Positions 35,593 through 43,310 of a stretch of 64,000 nucleotides of DNA are shown here, piece after piece (within the stretch, counting starts at the first letter, position 1; each line of letters begins with the position of its first letter). The stretch comes from Devosia ginsengisoli (GTDB taxonomy: Bacteria > Pseudomonadota > Alphaproteobacteria > Rhizobiales > Devosiaceae), in the NCBI RefSeq assembly GCF_007859655.1, contig NZ_CP042304.1, positions 310,001-374,000 of the forward strand. Reading direction: 5' to 3'. Made by a program: the position numbers and the translations under genes. The notes under the pieces are model-generated. The model saw nothing but the letters and a program-made list of their open reading frames with translations. It ran no database searches and was not told the DNA's origin.

Positions 35593-36524
35593 TCGAGATC
35601 GACGACATCACCAAGAGCTATTCCGGCACGGTCGTGGTGGACCATGTGACCCTGACCATCGAGCCGCGCTCCATCTGCGTCATCGTCGGCACGTCGGGCT
35701 CGGGCAAGACCACTTTGCTGCGGATGATCAACAAGCTGGTGGAGCCGACATCGGGCCATATTCGCATCGATGGCGAGGATATATCAGGCATTCCGGCTTA
35801 TGAGCTGCGGCGGCGGATTGGCTATGCCATCCAGGGGCATGGCCTGTTTCCGCATCGCAGTGTGGGGCAGAATGTGGCGACGGTGCCCAAGCTGCTTGGC
35901 TGGGACAGGAAGAAGATCGCCGAGCGGGTCGATGAACTGCTGAGCCTGTTCCAACTCGACCCCGGCGAATTCCGTGACCGGCTGCCGCATGAGCTTTCCG
36001 GCGGCCAGCAGCAGCGCGTCGGCGTGGCGCGGGCGCTGGCGGCTTCACCCAACATCCTGCTGATGGACGAGCCCTATGGCGCGCTCGACCCTGTCATCCG
36101 CGCCAAGGCGCAGGAGGACCTGCTGTCCATCCAGCGCAAGATGGGCACGACCGTCGTGCTGGTGACGCATGACATGGAAGAGGCGATCCATCTCGGCGAC
36201 ACCATCGCCGTGATGGACAAGGGCAAGCTGCTGCAATGCGCCAGGCCCGCAGAGATCATCGCCAATCCGGCGACGCCGTTTGTGGCCGAGCTGATCGGCA
36301 CCAGCGAACGACCGTTCCGGCTGCTGTCGCTGGCGAAAGTAGCCGATCATATCGAGGCGGGCGAGGGGGCGGGTGAGCCGATCGAGGCCGGTGCTTCGCT
36401 GCGTGACGCCTATGCCGAATTGCTGTGGTCGGGCCGGCCGGCTTTGCCGGTGCGGCGGGATGGGCAGATTGTCGGGCAGGTGACGCTGGCCGCGCTGTCG
36501 CGGCTGGCGGCGAGGCCGCAATGA
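35589..36524 (+). CDS. OpuCA/YehX-type ABC importer ATPase
   Basis: A 311-residue ATPase starting MIEIDDITKSYSG at 35589 inside the preceding stop. Walker A is GTSGSGKTT, the Q-loop IGYAIQGHGLFPHRSVGQNV is that of the osmoprotectant class, the signature is LSGGQQQRVGVARAL and Walker B ILLMDEPYGALD. The C-terminal 60 residues resemble one degenerate CBS repeat (SLRDAYAELLWSGRPALPVR), shorter than the tandem CBS of OpuCA, so ionic-strength gating is doubtful. It should drive import through the flanking permeases. Confidence 0.9.
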   Translation: MIEIDDITKSYSGTVVVDHVTLTIEPRSICVIVGTSGSGKTTLLRMINKLVEPTSGHIRIDGEDISGIPAYELRRRIGYAIQGHGLFPHRSVGQNVATVPKLLGWDRKKIAERVDELLSLFQLDPGEFRDRLPHELSGGQQQRVGVARALAASPNILLMDEPYGALDPVIRAKAQEDLLSIQRKMGTTVVLVTHDMEEAIHLGDTIAVMDKGKLLQCARPAEIIANPATPFVAELIGTSERPFRLLSLAKVADHIEAGEGAGEPIEAGASLRDAYAELLWSGRPALPVRRDGQIVGQVTLAALSRLAARPQ

Positions 36525-37273
36525 AGATTGGCAATGTCATCAGACTGGCGGCGCTGGTCGTGCTGGTCTTGTTGCTGGTGCGGCCGGAGCTGTTCTCGGG
36601 CTTTTTCGGGCTATTCACCAAGAACAACCAGCCGGCGATCTACAACCAGGGCAATCTGCTCGATATCACGCTGAACCATCTGGCCATCGTGCTGGCGGCG
36701 ACGGTGGCGTCCACTGTCATCGCGGTGGGGCTGGCCATTATCGTGACGCGGCCGTTTGGCGCCGAATTCCTGCCGCTGTCGCGCTCGCTCGCCAATATCG
36801 GGCAGACCTTTCCGCCGGTGGCGGTGCTGGCGCTGGCCGTGCCCATGCTGGGCTTCGGCACGGCGCCGACTTTGGTGGCCCTGTTCCTCTATGGGCTGCT
36901 GCCGATTTTCGAGAACACGCTGACCGGACTGACCAACCTGCCGCCGGCGGTGACTGACGCCGCCAAGGGCGTGGGCATGACGGGATGGCAGCGACTGCTC
37001 AAGGTGGAACTGCCGCTGGCTTTGCCTGTGATCCTGGCCGGGATACGGCTCTCGGTGGTGATTTCGCTGGCCACCGCGACCATTGGGTCGACCGTGGCGG
37101 CGCGGACGCTGGGCGAGGTGATCATCGCCGGGCTGCTGTCGAGCAATACGGCGTTTGTGCTGCAGGGCGGGCTGATCGTCGGCGTGCTGGCGGTGCTGAT
37201 CTATGACGCGCTGTCGGCGCTGGAACGGTGGCTGATGGCGCGGACCGGGCAATTGGGGAGGACGGCGGCTTGA
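36521..37273 (+). CDS. YehW-type ABC importer permease (short form)
   Basis: A 250-residue permease with about six helices. BPD_transp_1 features: SLANIGQTFPPVAVLALAVP, YGLLPIFENTLTGLTNLPPA and the EAA-like coupling loop DAAKGVGMTGWQRLLKVELP. A loop after the first helix (FTKNNQPAIYNQGNLLDITL) faces the periplasm. It overlaps the ATPase gene by four bases, completing a tightly coupled three-gene block. It heterodimerises with the long permease at 34399 (inference from the yehZYXW parallel). Confidence 0.88.
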   Translation: MKIGNVIRLAALVVLVLLLVRPELFSGFFGLFTKNNQPAIYNQGNLLDITLNHLAIVLAATVASTVIAVGLAIIVTRPFGAEFLPLSRSLANIGQTFPPVAVLALAVPMLGFGTAPTLVALFLYGLLPIFENTLTGLTNLPPAVTDAAKGVGMTGWQRLLKVELPLALPVILAGIRLSVVISLATATIGSTVAARTLGEVIIAGLLSSNTAFVLQGGLIVGVLAVLIYDALSALERWLMARTGQLGRTAA

Positions 37274-37279
37274 CTATTG

Positions 37280-37412
37280 AGTACCCGACCTCGTGGTTCG
37301 AGGCTCGTGAAGAACTCGCACCTCACCATGAGGTCTCCCGGAATACCGCGCTCGCAGTAGCCCTCATGGTGAGGCGCGAGCGCAGCGACCCTCGAACCAC
37401 GAGGGCGTGGCA
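37280..37412. repeat. Inverted repeat (family G), long copy
   Basis: CCTCGTGGTTCGAGGCTCGT with CTCACCATGAGG on the left and CCTCATGGTGAGGCGCGAGC with CCCTCGAACCACGAGGGCGT on the right. It separates the transporter block from the hydantoinase-like gene. Confidence 0.85.
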
Positions 37413-37437
37413 GGACAGTCGTCGGGGGAACTGAAAA

Positions 37438-38796
37438 ATGTCCGATTTCGATCTCGTCCTGTCCGGCACCGTGGTGCTGCCCGATCTGGTGGTGGAGAAC
37501 GGCTATGTGGCCGTGCGCGATGGCAAGGTCGTGCATGTGGGGGAGGGCATTGCGCCCCATGCGCATGAGCGGCATGAACTGGGCAATGCGCTGATCCTGC
37601 CGGGGGCCATCGATGCGCAGACCCATTCGCTGAGCCAGAAGGACCAGGAGGATTTCATCTGGTCGACGCGCTCGGCGGCGGCCGGCGGCGTCACCACCAT
37701 TGTCGACATGCCTTATGATGAGGGGAATCTGGTGTGTTCCGCCGAGGCGGTGCGCAAGAAAGTGGCGCATGCCGAGCCGCAAGCGCGGGTGGATTTCGCG
37801 CTTTATGGCACGATCAACCCTGAAGAGGGCGCCAGCCGGATTGCCGAGCAGGACGAGGCGGGTGTCGCGGCGTTCAAGTTTTCCACTTTTGGAACGGACC
37901 CGGTGCGCTTTCCGCGCATTCCGCCGGCTCTGCTGGAGGAATGCTTTGCCGCCGTGGCCAAGACCGGGCTGACGGCCGGCGTGCATAACGAGGACGACGA
38001 AATGGTCCGTGCCGCCATGGCCAAGGTGAAGGCGGCTGGCATTACCGACTATCGGGCGCATGCGCTGAGCCGGCCGCCGCTGACCGAATTGCTGGCCTCG
38101 TTGCAGATTTATGAGACCGGGGCGCAGACGGGGTGCCCGGCGCATGTGGTGCATTGTTCGCTGGGGCGCGGCTACGAGATCGCGCTGAGCTATCGCGAGC
38201 AGGGCTATGCCGCCACCATCGAGGCCTGCATTCACTACCTCACGTTGGACGAGGAGAACGACGTCGCGCGGCTGGGCGGCAAGGCCAAGATCAATCCGCC
38301 GATCCGGCCGCGGGCCGAGGTGGAAAAGCTGTGGGAGCATGTGCGGGCGGGCAATGTGTCGCTGGTTTCGACCGACCATGTGAGTTGGTCGGAAAACCGC
38401 AAGACCAATCCCGACATGCTGGCCAATGCGTCCGGCGTGCCGGGGCTGGAAGTCATGGTGCCGCTTTTCGTCATGGGGGCGTTGAAGCGGGGAATTTCGC
38501 TGACCTGGGCGGCCAAGCTGATGGCGGAAAATCCGGCGCGGCATTTCCGGCTCGACCATGCCAAGGGCGCGCTGACGCCGGGGCGGGACGCCGATATCGC
38601 GGTGTTGTTTCCCCGGTCCATGCGCTACGACGCGGCGGCGAGCGGGCACAATGTGGTGGGCTGGTCGCCGTATAACGGGATCGAACTGCCCTGGACTGTG
38701 GGGTTGACCTATCTGCGTGGGCGGCAGGTGTTCGACGGGACCAATGTGGCGCAGCCGGGGACGGGGCGGTTTGTGCGGCCGGGGGTGAAGCACTGA
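37438..38796 (+). CDS. Hydantoinase/dihydropyrimidinase-like cyclic amidohydrolase
   Basis: A 452-residue amidohydrolase of the dihydropyrimidinase/allantoinase group. The PGAIDAQTH segment replaces the first His of the usual HxH metal pair by Gln; the other expected features are present: AAFKFSTFG (candidate carbamylated Lys), GVHNEDDE, HVVHCS and LVSTDHVSW (metal Asp and proton relay). It would open a five-membered hydantoin ring; in ergothioneine catabolism this gives N-carbamoylglutamate from hydantoin-5-propionate. It sits immediately before the carbamoyl-hydrolase gene that would use that product. Allantoinase is an alternative, but no other purine gene is nearby. Confidence 0.82.
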   Translation: MSDFDLVLSGTVVLPDLVVENGYVAVRDGKVVHVGEGIAPHAHERHELGNALILPGAIDAQTHSLSQKDQEDFIWSTRSAAAGGVTTIVDMPYDEGNLVCSAEAVRKKVAHAEPQARVDFALYGTINPEEGASRIAEQDEAGVAAFKFSTFGTDPVRFPRIPPALLEECFAAVAKTGLTAGVHNEDDEMVRAAMAKVKAAGITDYRAHALSRPPLTELLASLQIYETGAQTGCPAHVVHCSLGRGYEIALSYREQGYAATIEACIHYLTLDEENDVARLGGKAKINPPIRPRAEVEKLWEHVRAGNVSLVSTDHVSWSENRKTNPDMLANASGVPGLEVMVPLFVMGALKRGISLTWAAKLMAENPARHFRLDHAKGALTPGRDADIAVLFPRSMRYDAAASGHNVVGWSPYNGIELPWTVGLTYLRGRQVFDGTNVAQPGTGRFVRPGVKH

Positions 38797-38810
38797 TGCT
38801 TGGTGCCCAA

Positions 38811-38941
38811 AATACCCCCACCCTCATTCCCTCCCCACAAGGGGGAGGGAAGCCCGGCCGGTGCGATGCTGACATTGTGCCACGGAGCGATCCCCCATCG
38901 TCTCCCTCCCCCTTGTGGGGAGGGATCAAGGGTGGGGGTAT
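38811..38941. repeat. Family A palindromic repeat pair
   Basis: CCCCCACCCTCATTCCCTCC with CCACAAGGGGGAGGGA and, after about 65 bases, CTCCCTCCCCCTTGTGGGGA with GGGATCAAGGGTGGGGGTA. The G-rich tail ends about eight bases before the next ATG and can act as its ribosome site. Confidence 0.88.
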
Positions 38942-38947
38942 CTCGCC

Positions 38948-40201
38948 ATGATCCCCAATTCCCCCATAAGCACCAATCGGATCTCGTCCGATATCGATGC
39001 GCTGGCCCTTATCACTGAGCCGGGGCGGCCTTACACGCGGCGGGCGTTTACGCCGTTGTTTCTCGAAGGCCGCAAGTGGCTGGAACAGGCCATGCGCGAG
39101 GCCGGGGCGGTGACACGGGTGGATGCGGCGGGGAACCTGGTGGGGACCATTCCGGGCAAAAGGCCGGAGCTGGGCACGATCATGCTGGGCTCGCATTCCG
39201 ATACCGTGCCCGATGGCGGGCGGTTCGATGGCATTGCCGGAGTGGTGGTGGCGCTGGAAGTAGCGCGGGCTTTGCGCGACCAGGGCGTGGTGCTGGAGCA
39301 TACGCTCGAAGTGGTGGATTTCCTGGCCGAGGAAGTGTCCATTTTCGGCGTGTCCTGCATCGGTAGCCGCGGCATGAGCGGTACGCGGCCGGCCGAATGG
39401 CTGGCGCGGGAAAGCGATGGGCTAACGCTGGAGCAGGGGATTGCGCAGGTGGGCGGCGACGTGCGCCTGCCGGCGCAGCGCGACGACATCAAGGCGTTTC
39501 TTGAACTGCATATCGAGCAGGGGCCGGTGCTGCAGGATCAGCAACTCGATGTGGGCGTGGTGACGGCAATAGCCGGGATCACGCGGATCGAGATTATCGT
39601 GGACGGACGGGCCGACCATGCGGGGACGACGCCGATGGGGTCGCGCAAGGATGCGCTGACCACGGCGGCGTGGATTGCGCTGGGCGTCGAGGAATTGGGC
39701 AAGGCCCTGGCCAGTGGCGCGGCGCATTTTGCCGCCACTGTGGGCGAATTCGAGATGTCGCCCAATGCGGCCAATGTGGTGCCGGCGCGGGTGCGCATGC
39801 TGATCGATGCGCGGGCGGAACTGCGCGACGACATGGAGCGGTTCGTCGACGAACTCGACAAGGGCGTGGCCGCGATTGCCGAGAAGACCGGCGTGACCGT
39901 GTCGGAGCCGCGCATTGTGTCTGACAATCCACCGACGCCCTGCGATGCCGGGCTGCTCGATGTGCTTGATGCGGCCTGCGACAGCGCGGGCGCAAGGCAT
40001 CGGCGCATGGCGTCGGGGGCGGGGCATGACACGGCGTGGATGGCACGGATTACCAGGGCGGCGATGATCTTCGTGCCCTGCAAGGATGGGCGTAGCCATT
40101 CGGCGGATGAATTCGCCACGACGGAAGATATCGCGCTGGGCGCGGCTGTGCTGCTGGACGCCGTGCGGGCGCTGGATGTGAAATTGCAGGAGACTGGATA
40201 A
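38948..40201 (+). CDS. M20-family N-carbamoyl-amino acid/ureidopropionate amidohydrolase
   Basis: A 417-residue dinuclear-metal hydrolase of the HyuC/AllC/beta-ureidopropionase branch of M20. Metal-site motifs: MLGSHSDTVPDGGRFDGIAG (His and bridging Asp), DFLAEEVSIFG (Glu pair), FLELHIEQGPVLQ (His), and the distal KDGRSHSADEFA. The dimer lid region has RADHAGTTPMGSRKDALTTA. Start at 38948 directly after the repeat tail. It would remove the carbamoyl group from N-carbamoylglutamate, releasing glutamate, CO2 and ammonia as the last pathway step. It overlaps the DUF917 gene by one base. Confidence 0.88.
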   Translation: MIPNSPISTNRISSDIDALALITEPGRPYTRRAFTPLFLEGRKWLEQAMREAGAVTRVDAAGNLVGTIPGKRPELGTIMLGSHSDTVPDGGRFDGIAGVVVALEVARALRDQGVVLEHTLEVVDFLAEEVSIFGVSCIGSRGMSGTRPAEWLARESDGLTLEQGIAQVGGDVRLPAQRDDIKAFLELHIEQGPVLQDQQLDVGVVTAIAGITRIEIIVDGRADHAGTTPMGSRKDALTTAAWIALGVEELGKALASGAAHFAATVGEFEMSPNAANVVPARVRMLIDARAELRDDMERFVDELDKGVAAIAEKTGVTVSEPRIVSDNPPTPCDAGLLDVLDAACDSAGARHRRMASGAGHDTAWMARITRAAMIFVPCKDGRSHSADEFATTEDIALGAAVLLDAVRALDVKLQETG

Positions 40202-41334
40202 TGGGGCGCATTCTCACCGAAAAGGATGTGGAGGCGGCTGTGCGCGGCGGCTCTGTCTATGCGGCGGGCGGTGGCGGCTGGGCCGACCATGGCCGCATGC
40301 TGGGCACGGCGGCGGTGCGCATCGGCCAGCCGGAACTGGTTGATATAGAGGAACTGGACGCGGATGACTGGGTGGCGACGGCGGCCGCCATCGGCGCCCC
40401 GGCTTCGACCACGCCCTGGGAAATGCGCGGGGTGGATTACATCAAGGCCGTGCAATTGTTGCAGGACGCGCTGGGCGAGAAGCTGAGCGGGCTGATGATC
40501 GGGCAGAATGGCAAGTCATCGACGCTGAATGGCTGGCTGCCGGCGGCCGCTTTGGGGCTCAAGGTGGTGGATGCGGTGGGCGATATTCGCGCGCATCCGA
40601 CGGGCGATATGGGGTCCATCGGCATGGCTGGGTCGCCCGAGCAGATGATCCAGACGGCGGTGGGCGGCAATCGGGAAGAGAACCGCTATATCGAACTGGT
40701 GACGCGCGGGGCGACGGCGAAGGTGTCGCCCATTTTGCGCACGGCGGCGGATATGTCGGGCGGGTTTATTGCCTCGTGCCGCAATCCGCTGCGGGCGAGC
40801 TATGTGAAGCAGCATGCGGCTCTGGGCGGAATTTCGCTGGCGCTGAAGCTCGGCGAGGCGATGATCGCGGCCGAGGGCAAGGGGCCGGGCAAGATGATCG
40901 ACGCCATCGTGGAGACGACGGGCGGGGTGATCCTGACCAAGGGCTACATCACGGATATCGACGTGACCTATACCAAGGAGGCGTTCGATATCGGCCGCAT
41001 CACCGTGGGCGAGGGCGATAATGCGACCACGCTGCATGTGATGAACGAATATATGGCGGTGGAGGATGCCGGCGGCACAAGGCTGGCGACTTTTCCCGAT
41101 GTGCTGACCACGCTGGATGCGGCGGGGCAGGCGCTGTCGGTGGGGCAACTGGGGCGTGGCATGTATGTGTTTGTGCTGCATGTTCCCAAGACGGGGATTC
41201 CCCTGAGTTCGAGTGTGCTGGATCCGGCGGTTTATCCATTTGTCGAGGAGCGGATGGGGATTGAGCTGGCGAAATATGCGCTGGAGAGCGTGACGCAAGA
41301 AGCTGGCCCATCCACGGTGTCACCCCGGCCTTGA
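40201..41334 (+). CDS. DUF917 (S-methyl-thiohydantoin desulfurase-like) protein
   Basis: A 377-residue DUF917 protein. The N-terminal SVYAAGGGGWADHGRMLG and ELDADDWVATAAAIGAP, and the central VDAVGDIRAHPTGDMGSIGM, are typical; a smaller beta domain follows (GKMIDAIVETTGGVILTKGY). To my knowledge this family is now linked to desulfuration of S-methyl-thiohydantoins, and ergothioneine catabolism needs a desulfurase between the hydratase and the hydantoinase. By position and by elimination this gene fills that step. Whether H2S or methanethiol is released decides between ergothioneine and its S-methyl form. Its last codons lie in a palindromic repeat. It is cytosolic. Confidence 0.78.
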   Translation: MGRILTEKDVEAAVRGGSVYAAGGGGWADHGRMLGTAAVRIGQPELVDIEELDADDWVATAAAIGAPASTTPWEMRGVDYIKAVQLLQDALGEKLSGLMIGQNGKSSTLNGWLPAAALGLKVVDAVGDIRAHPTGDMGSIGMAGSPEQMIQTAVGGNREENRYIELVTRGATAKVSPILRTAADMSGGFIASCRNPLRASYVKQHAALGGISLALKLGEAMIAAEGKGPGKMIDAIVETTGGVILTKGYITDIDVTYTKEAFDIGRITVGEGDNATTLHVMNEYMAVEDAGGTRLATFPDVLTTLDAAGQALSVGQLGRGMYVFVLHVPKTGIPLSSSVLDPAVYPFVEERMGIELAKYALESVTQEAGPSTVSPRP

Positions 41335-41443
41335 GCCGGGGCCTATCCTGAGATCGACCCGCGGCCGCAAGGTCGATCAGTCAAACACCTTGCGGCAAAA
41401 CAGAAATCTCAAGATGGATCCCGGCTCAAGGCCGGGATGACAT
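41319..41443. repeat. Palindrome family F, copy interrupted by a second palindrome
   Basis: The outer arms (GTCACCCCGGCCTTGAGCCG and CCCGGCTCAAGGCCGGGATG) match the copy at 22307, but the centre GAGATCTC is split by about 50 bases. That insert has its own stem, GCCGCAAGGT (41364-41373) and ACCTTGCGGC (41387-41396). It lies between DUF917 and the urocanase-like gene. Confidence 0.8.
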
Positions 41444-41478
41444 CGAGTGTTTTGTGCCTCCGGAGAAGGAGCCTAAAA

Positions 41479-43140
41479 ATGCCCACACCCAATCCCCGCC
41501 ACCCCAACTTCCCCCATCCCCGGCGGGCCCGAGCTCCGCGCGAAAGGCTGGCGGCAGGAGGCGCTTTGCGGCTGCTGGAGAATGTGCTGGCGGTGGGGGA
41601 GAATCCGGACGAGCTGGTAGTCTATGCGGCGCTGGGCAAGGCGGCACGGAACTGGGCGGCGCATAAGGGGATCGTGGAAGCGCTGTTGGATATGGATGAG
41701 GACCAGACGTTGGTGATCCAGTCGGGTAAGCCGATCGGGCTGCTGAAGACGCATGCCAAGGCGCCGCTGGTGATCATGGCCAATTGCAACATTGTCGGGC
41801 AATGGGCGAAGGCCGAGGTGTTTTATGAGCTGGAGAAAAAGGGGCTGATCTGTTGGGGCGGGCTGACGGCCGGGGCGTGGCAGTATATCGGCTCACAGGG
41901 GGTCATTCAGGGTACGTATGAGATTTTCATGCGCATTGCCGAGAACCGCTTCGGTGGCTCGCTGGCGGGGCGGTTCATCCTGACGGCGGGGCTGGGCGGC
42001 ATGGGCGGGGCGCAGCCGCTGGCCGGGCGCATGGCGGGGGCGGCGATATTGTGTGTCGACATCGATGCCGAACGCGCAAGAAAGCGGCAGGATGTGGGGT
42101 ATCTGGAGGAGATTGCGCCGGACCTCGATACGGCTTTAGCGATGATCGACAAGGCAGTGGCGGAGAAGCGGGCGACGTCCATCGGGCTGGTGGGCAATGC
42201 GGCGGAGATTTATCCCGAGATTGCTAGGCGCGGCATCGTGCCCGACATTGTGACCGACCAGACTTCGGCGCATGATCTTGTTTATGGCTATGTGCCCAAG
42301 GGGATGAGCCTCGATGAGGTGAAGCGCCTGCGGGTCGAGGGGCCGGGGCAGTTGATGGCGGCGAGCCGGGCATCGATCGTCGATCATGTGCGGGCCATGC
42401 TGGCTTTCCAGCAGGCGGGCAGCGAGGTGTTCGACAATGGCAATCTGATCCGCACCCATGCCAAGGCGGGTGGGGTGGAGAATGCCTTCGATATCAAGAT
42501 TTTCACCGAGGCGTATCTGCGGCCGCTGTTTGCGCGGGCGATCGGGCCGTTCCGCTGGATGGCGCTGTCGGGCGACCCTGAGGATATCAGGAAGATCGAC
42601 GACAAATTGCTGGAGATGTTTCCGGACAACCGGATCGTCACCAACTGGATTTCCCTGGCGCGGCAGCATGTGCCGTTTGAGGGGCTGCCGGCTCGGATTG
42701 CCTGGCTGGGGCATGGCGAGCGGTCGGCTTTGGCGCGGGCGGTGAATGCTATGGTGGCCGATGGGACCCTGGCCGGGCCGGTGGCGTTCAGCCGCGACCA
42801 TCTCGATGCCGGGGCCATGGCGCATCCCAATATCATGACCGAGCGGATGAAGGACGGGTCGGACGCCATTGCCGATTGGCCGATCCTCGATGCGATGCTG
42901 CTGTGCTCGTCCATGGCAGACCTGGTGGTGGTCCATTCGGGCGGCGGGGGCTATGCGGGCTATATGACGTCAGCGGGGGTGACGGTGGTGGCCGACGGCA
43001 CGCCGGGGGGCGATGAGCGGCTGGAGCATGCGCTGACCAATGACACGGCGCTGGGCGTGATGCGTTATGCCGATGCGGGGTATGACGAGAGTTTCGAGGA
43101 GATTGCGGCCAAGGGGATTGGGCATATCGCGGTGGGGTGA
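41479..43140 (+). CDS. Urocanase-like enzyme without the active-site Cys; probable thiourocanate hydratase
   Basis: A 553-residue protein of the urocanase (HutU) family. It has WGGLTAGAWQYIGSQG, the NAD-binding TAGLGGMGGAQPLAGRM, DQTSAHDLVYGYVP, GPFRWMALSGDPEDI and SRDHLDAGAMAHPN. In urocanases the signature FQGLPxRICW contains the active-site Cys; here it reads FEGLPARIAWLGHGER, with Ala. The HHGGGVGMG loop is also altered, to VHSGGGGYAGYM. Both changes fit a specialised hydratase acting on thiourocanate, or its S-methyl form, made by the lyase at 31610. Start at 41479 with AAGGAG upstream. It is the last gene of the island. Confidence 0.82.
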   Translation: MPTPNPRHPNFPHPRRARAPRERLAAGGALRLLENVLAVGENPDELVVYAALGKAARNWAAHKGIVEALLDMDEDQTLVIQSGKPIGLLKTHAKAPLVIMANCNIVGQWAKAEVFYELEKKGLICWGGLTAGAWQYIGSQGVIQGTYEIFMRIAENRFGGSLAGRFILTAGLGGMGGAQPLAGRMAGAAILCVDIDAERARKRQDVGYLEEIAPDLDTALAMIDKAVAEKRATSIGLVGNAAEIYPEIARRGIVPDIVTDQTSAHDLVYGYVPKGMSLDEVKRLRVEGPGQLMAASRASIVDHVRAMLAFQQAGSEVFDNGNLIRTHAKAGGVENAFDIKIFTEAYLRPLFARAIGPFRWMALSGDPEDIRKIDDKLLEMFPDNRIVTNWISLARQHVPFEGLPARIAWLGHGERSALARAVNAMVADGTLAGPVAFSRDHLDAGAMAHPNIMTERMKDGSDAIADWPILDAMLLCSSMADLVVVHSGGGGYAGYMTSAGVTVVADGTPGGDERLEHALTNDTALGVMRYADAGYDESFEEIAAKGIGHIAVG

Positions 43141-43160
43141 GGGGTTCAGTGCTTGTGGCT

Positions 43161-43288
43161 TACCCCCACCCTCACTCCCTCCCCACAAGGGGGAGGGAAG
43201 CCTGCTCCGTGGCTAAACCATCATTGGAACACTGACGCGGCCCATGCGCCTCCCTCCCCTTGATGGGGAGGGATTGAGGGTGGGGTGG
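43161..43288. repeat. Family A palindromic repeat pair
   Basis: CCCCCACCCTCACTCCCTCC with CCACAAGGGGGAGGGA and GCCTCCCTCCCCTTGATGGG with GAGGGATTGAGGGTGGGG. It lies between the convergent urocanase-like and receiver-domain genes and may act as a transcription end. Confidence 0.85.
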
Positions 43289-43310
43289 GGCCATAGGCGC
43301 TATTCTGCGA

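Noticed and set aside
37438..40201. Interpretation of the amidohydrolase and M20 genes as allantoin or pyrimidine degradation
   Set aside because: No uricase, ureidoglycolate, dihydropyrimidine dehydrogenase or other purine/pyrimidine genes are nearby; the flanking DUF917, lyase and hydratase fit another pathway better.
31610..43140. Interpretation as an ordinary histidine utilisation (hut) operon
   Set aside because: The HutH-like protein lacks the MIO triad, the HutU-like protein lacks the urocanase Cys, and hutI and hutG are absent, while DUF917 and carbamoyl-hydrolase genes have no place in hut.
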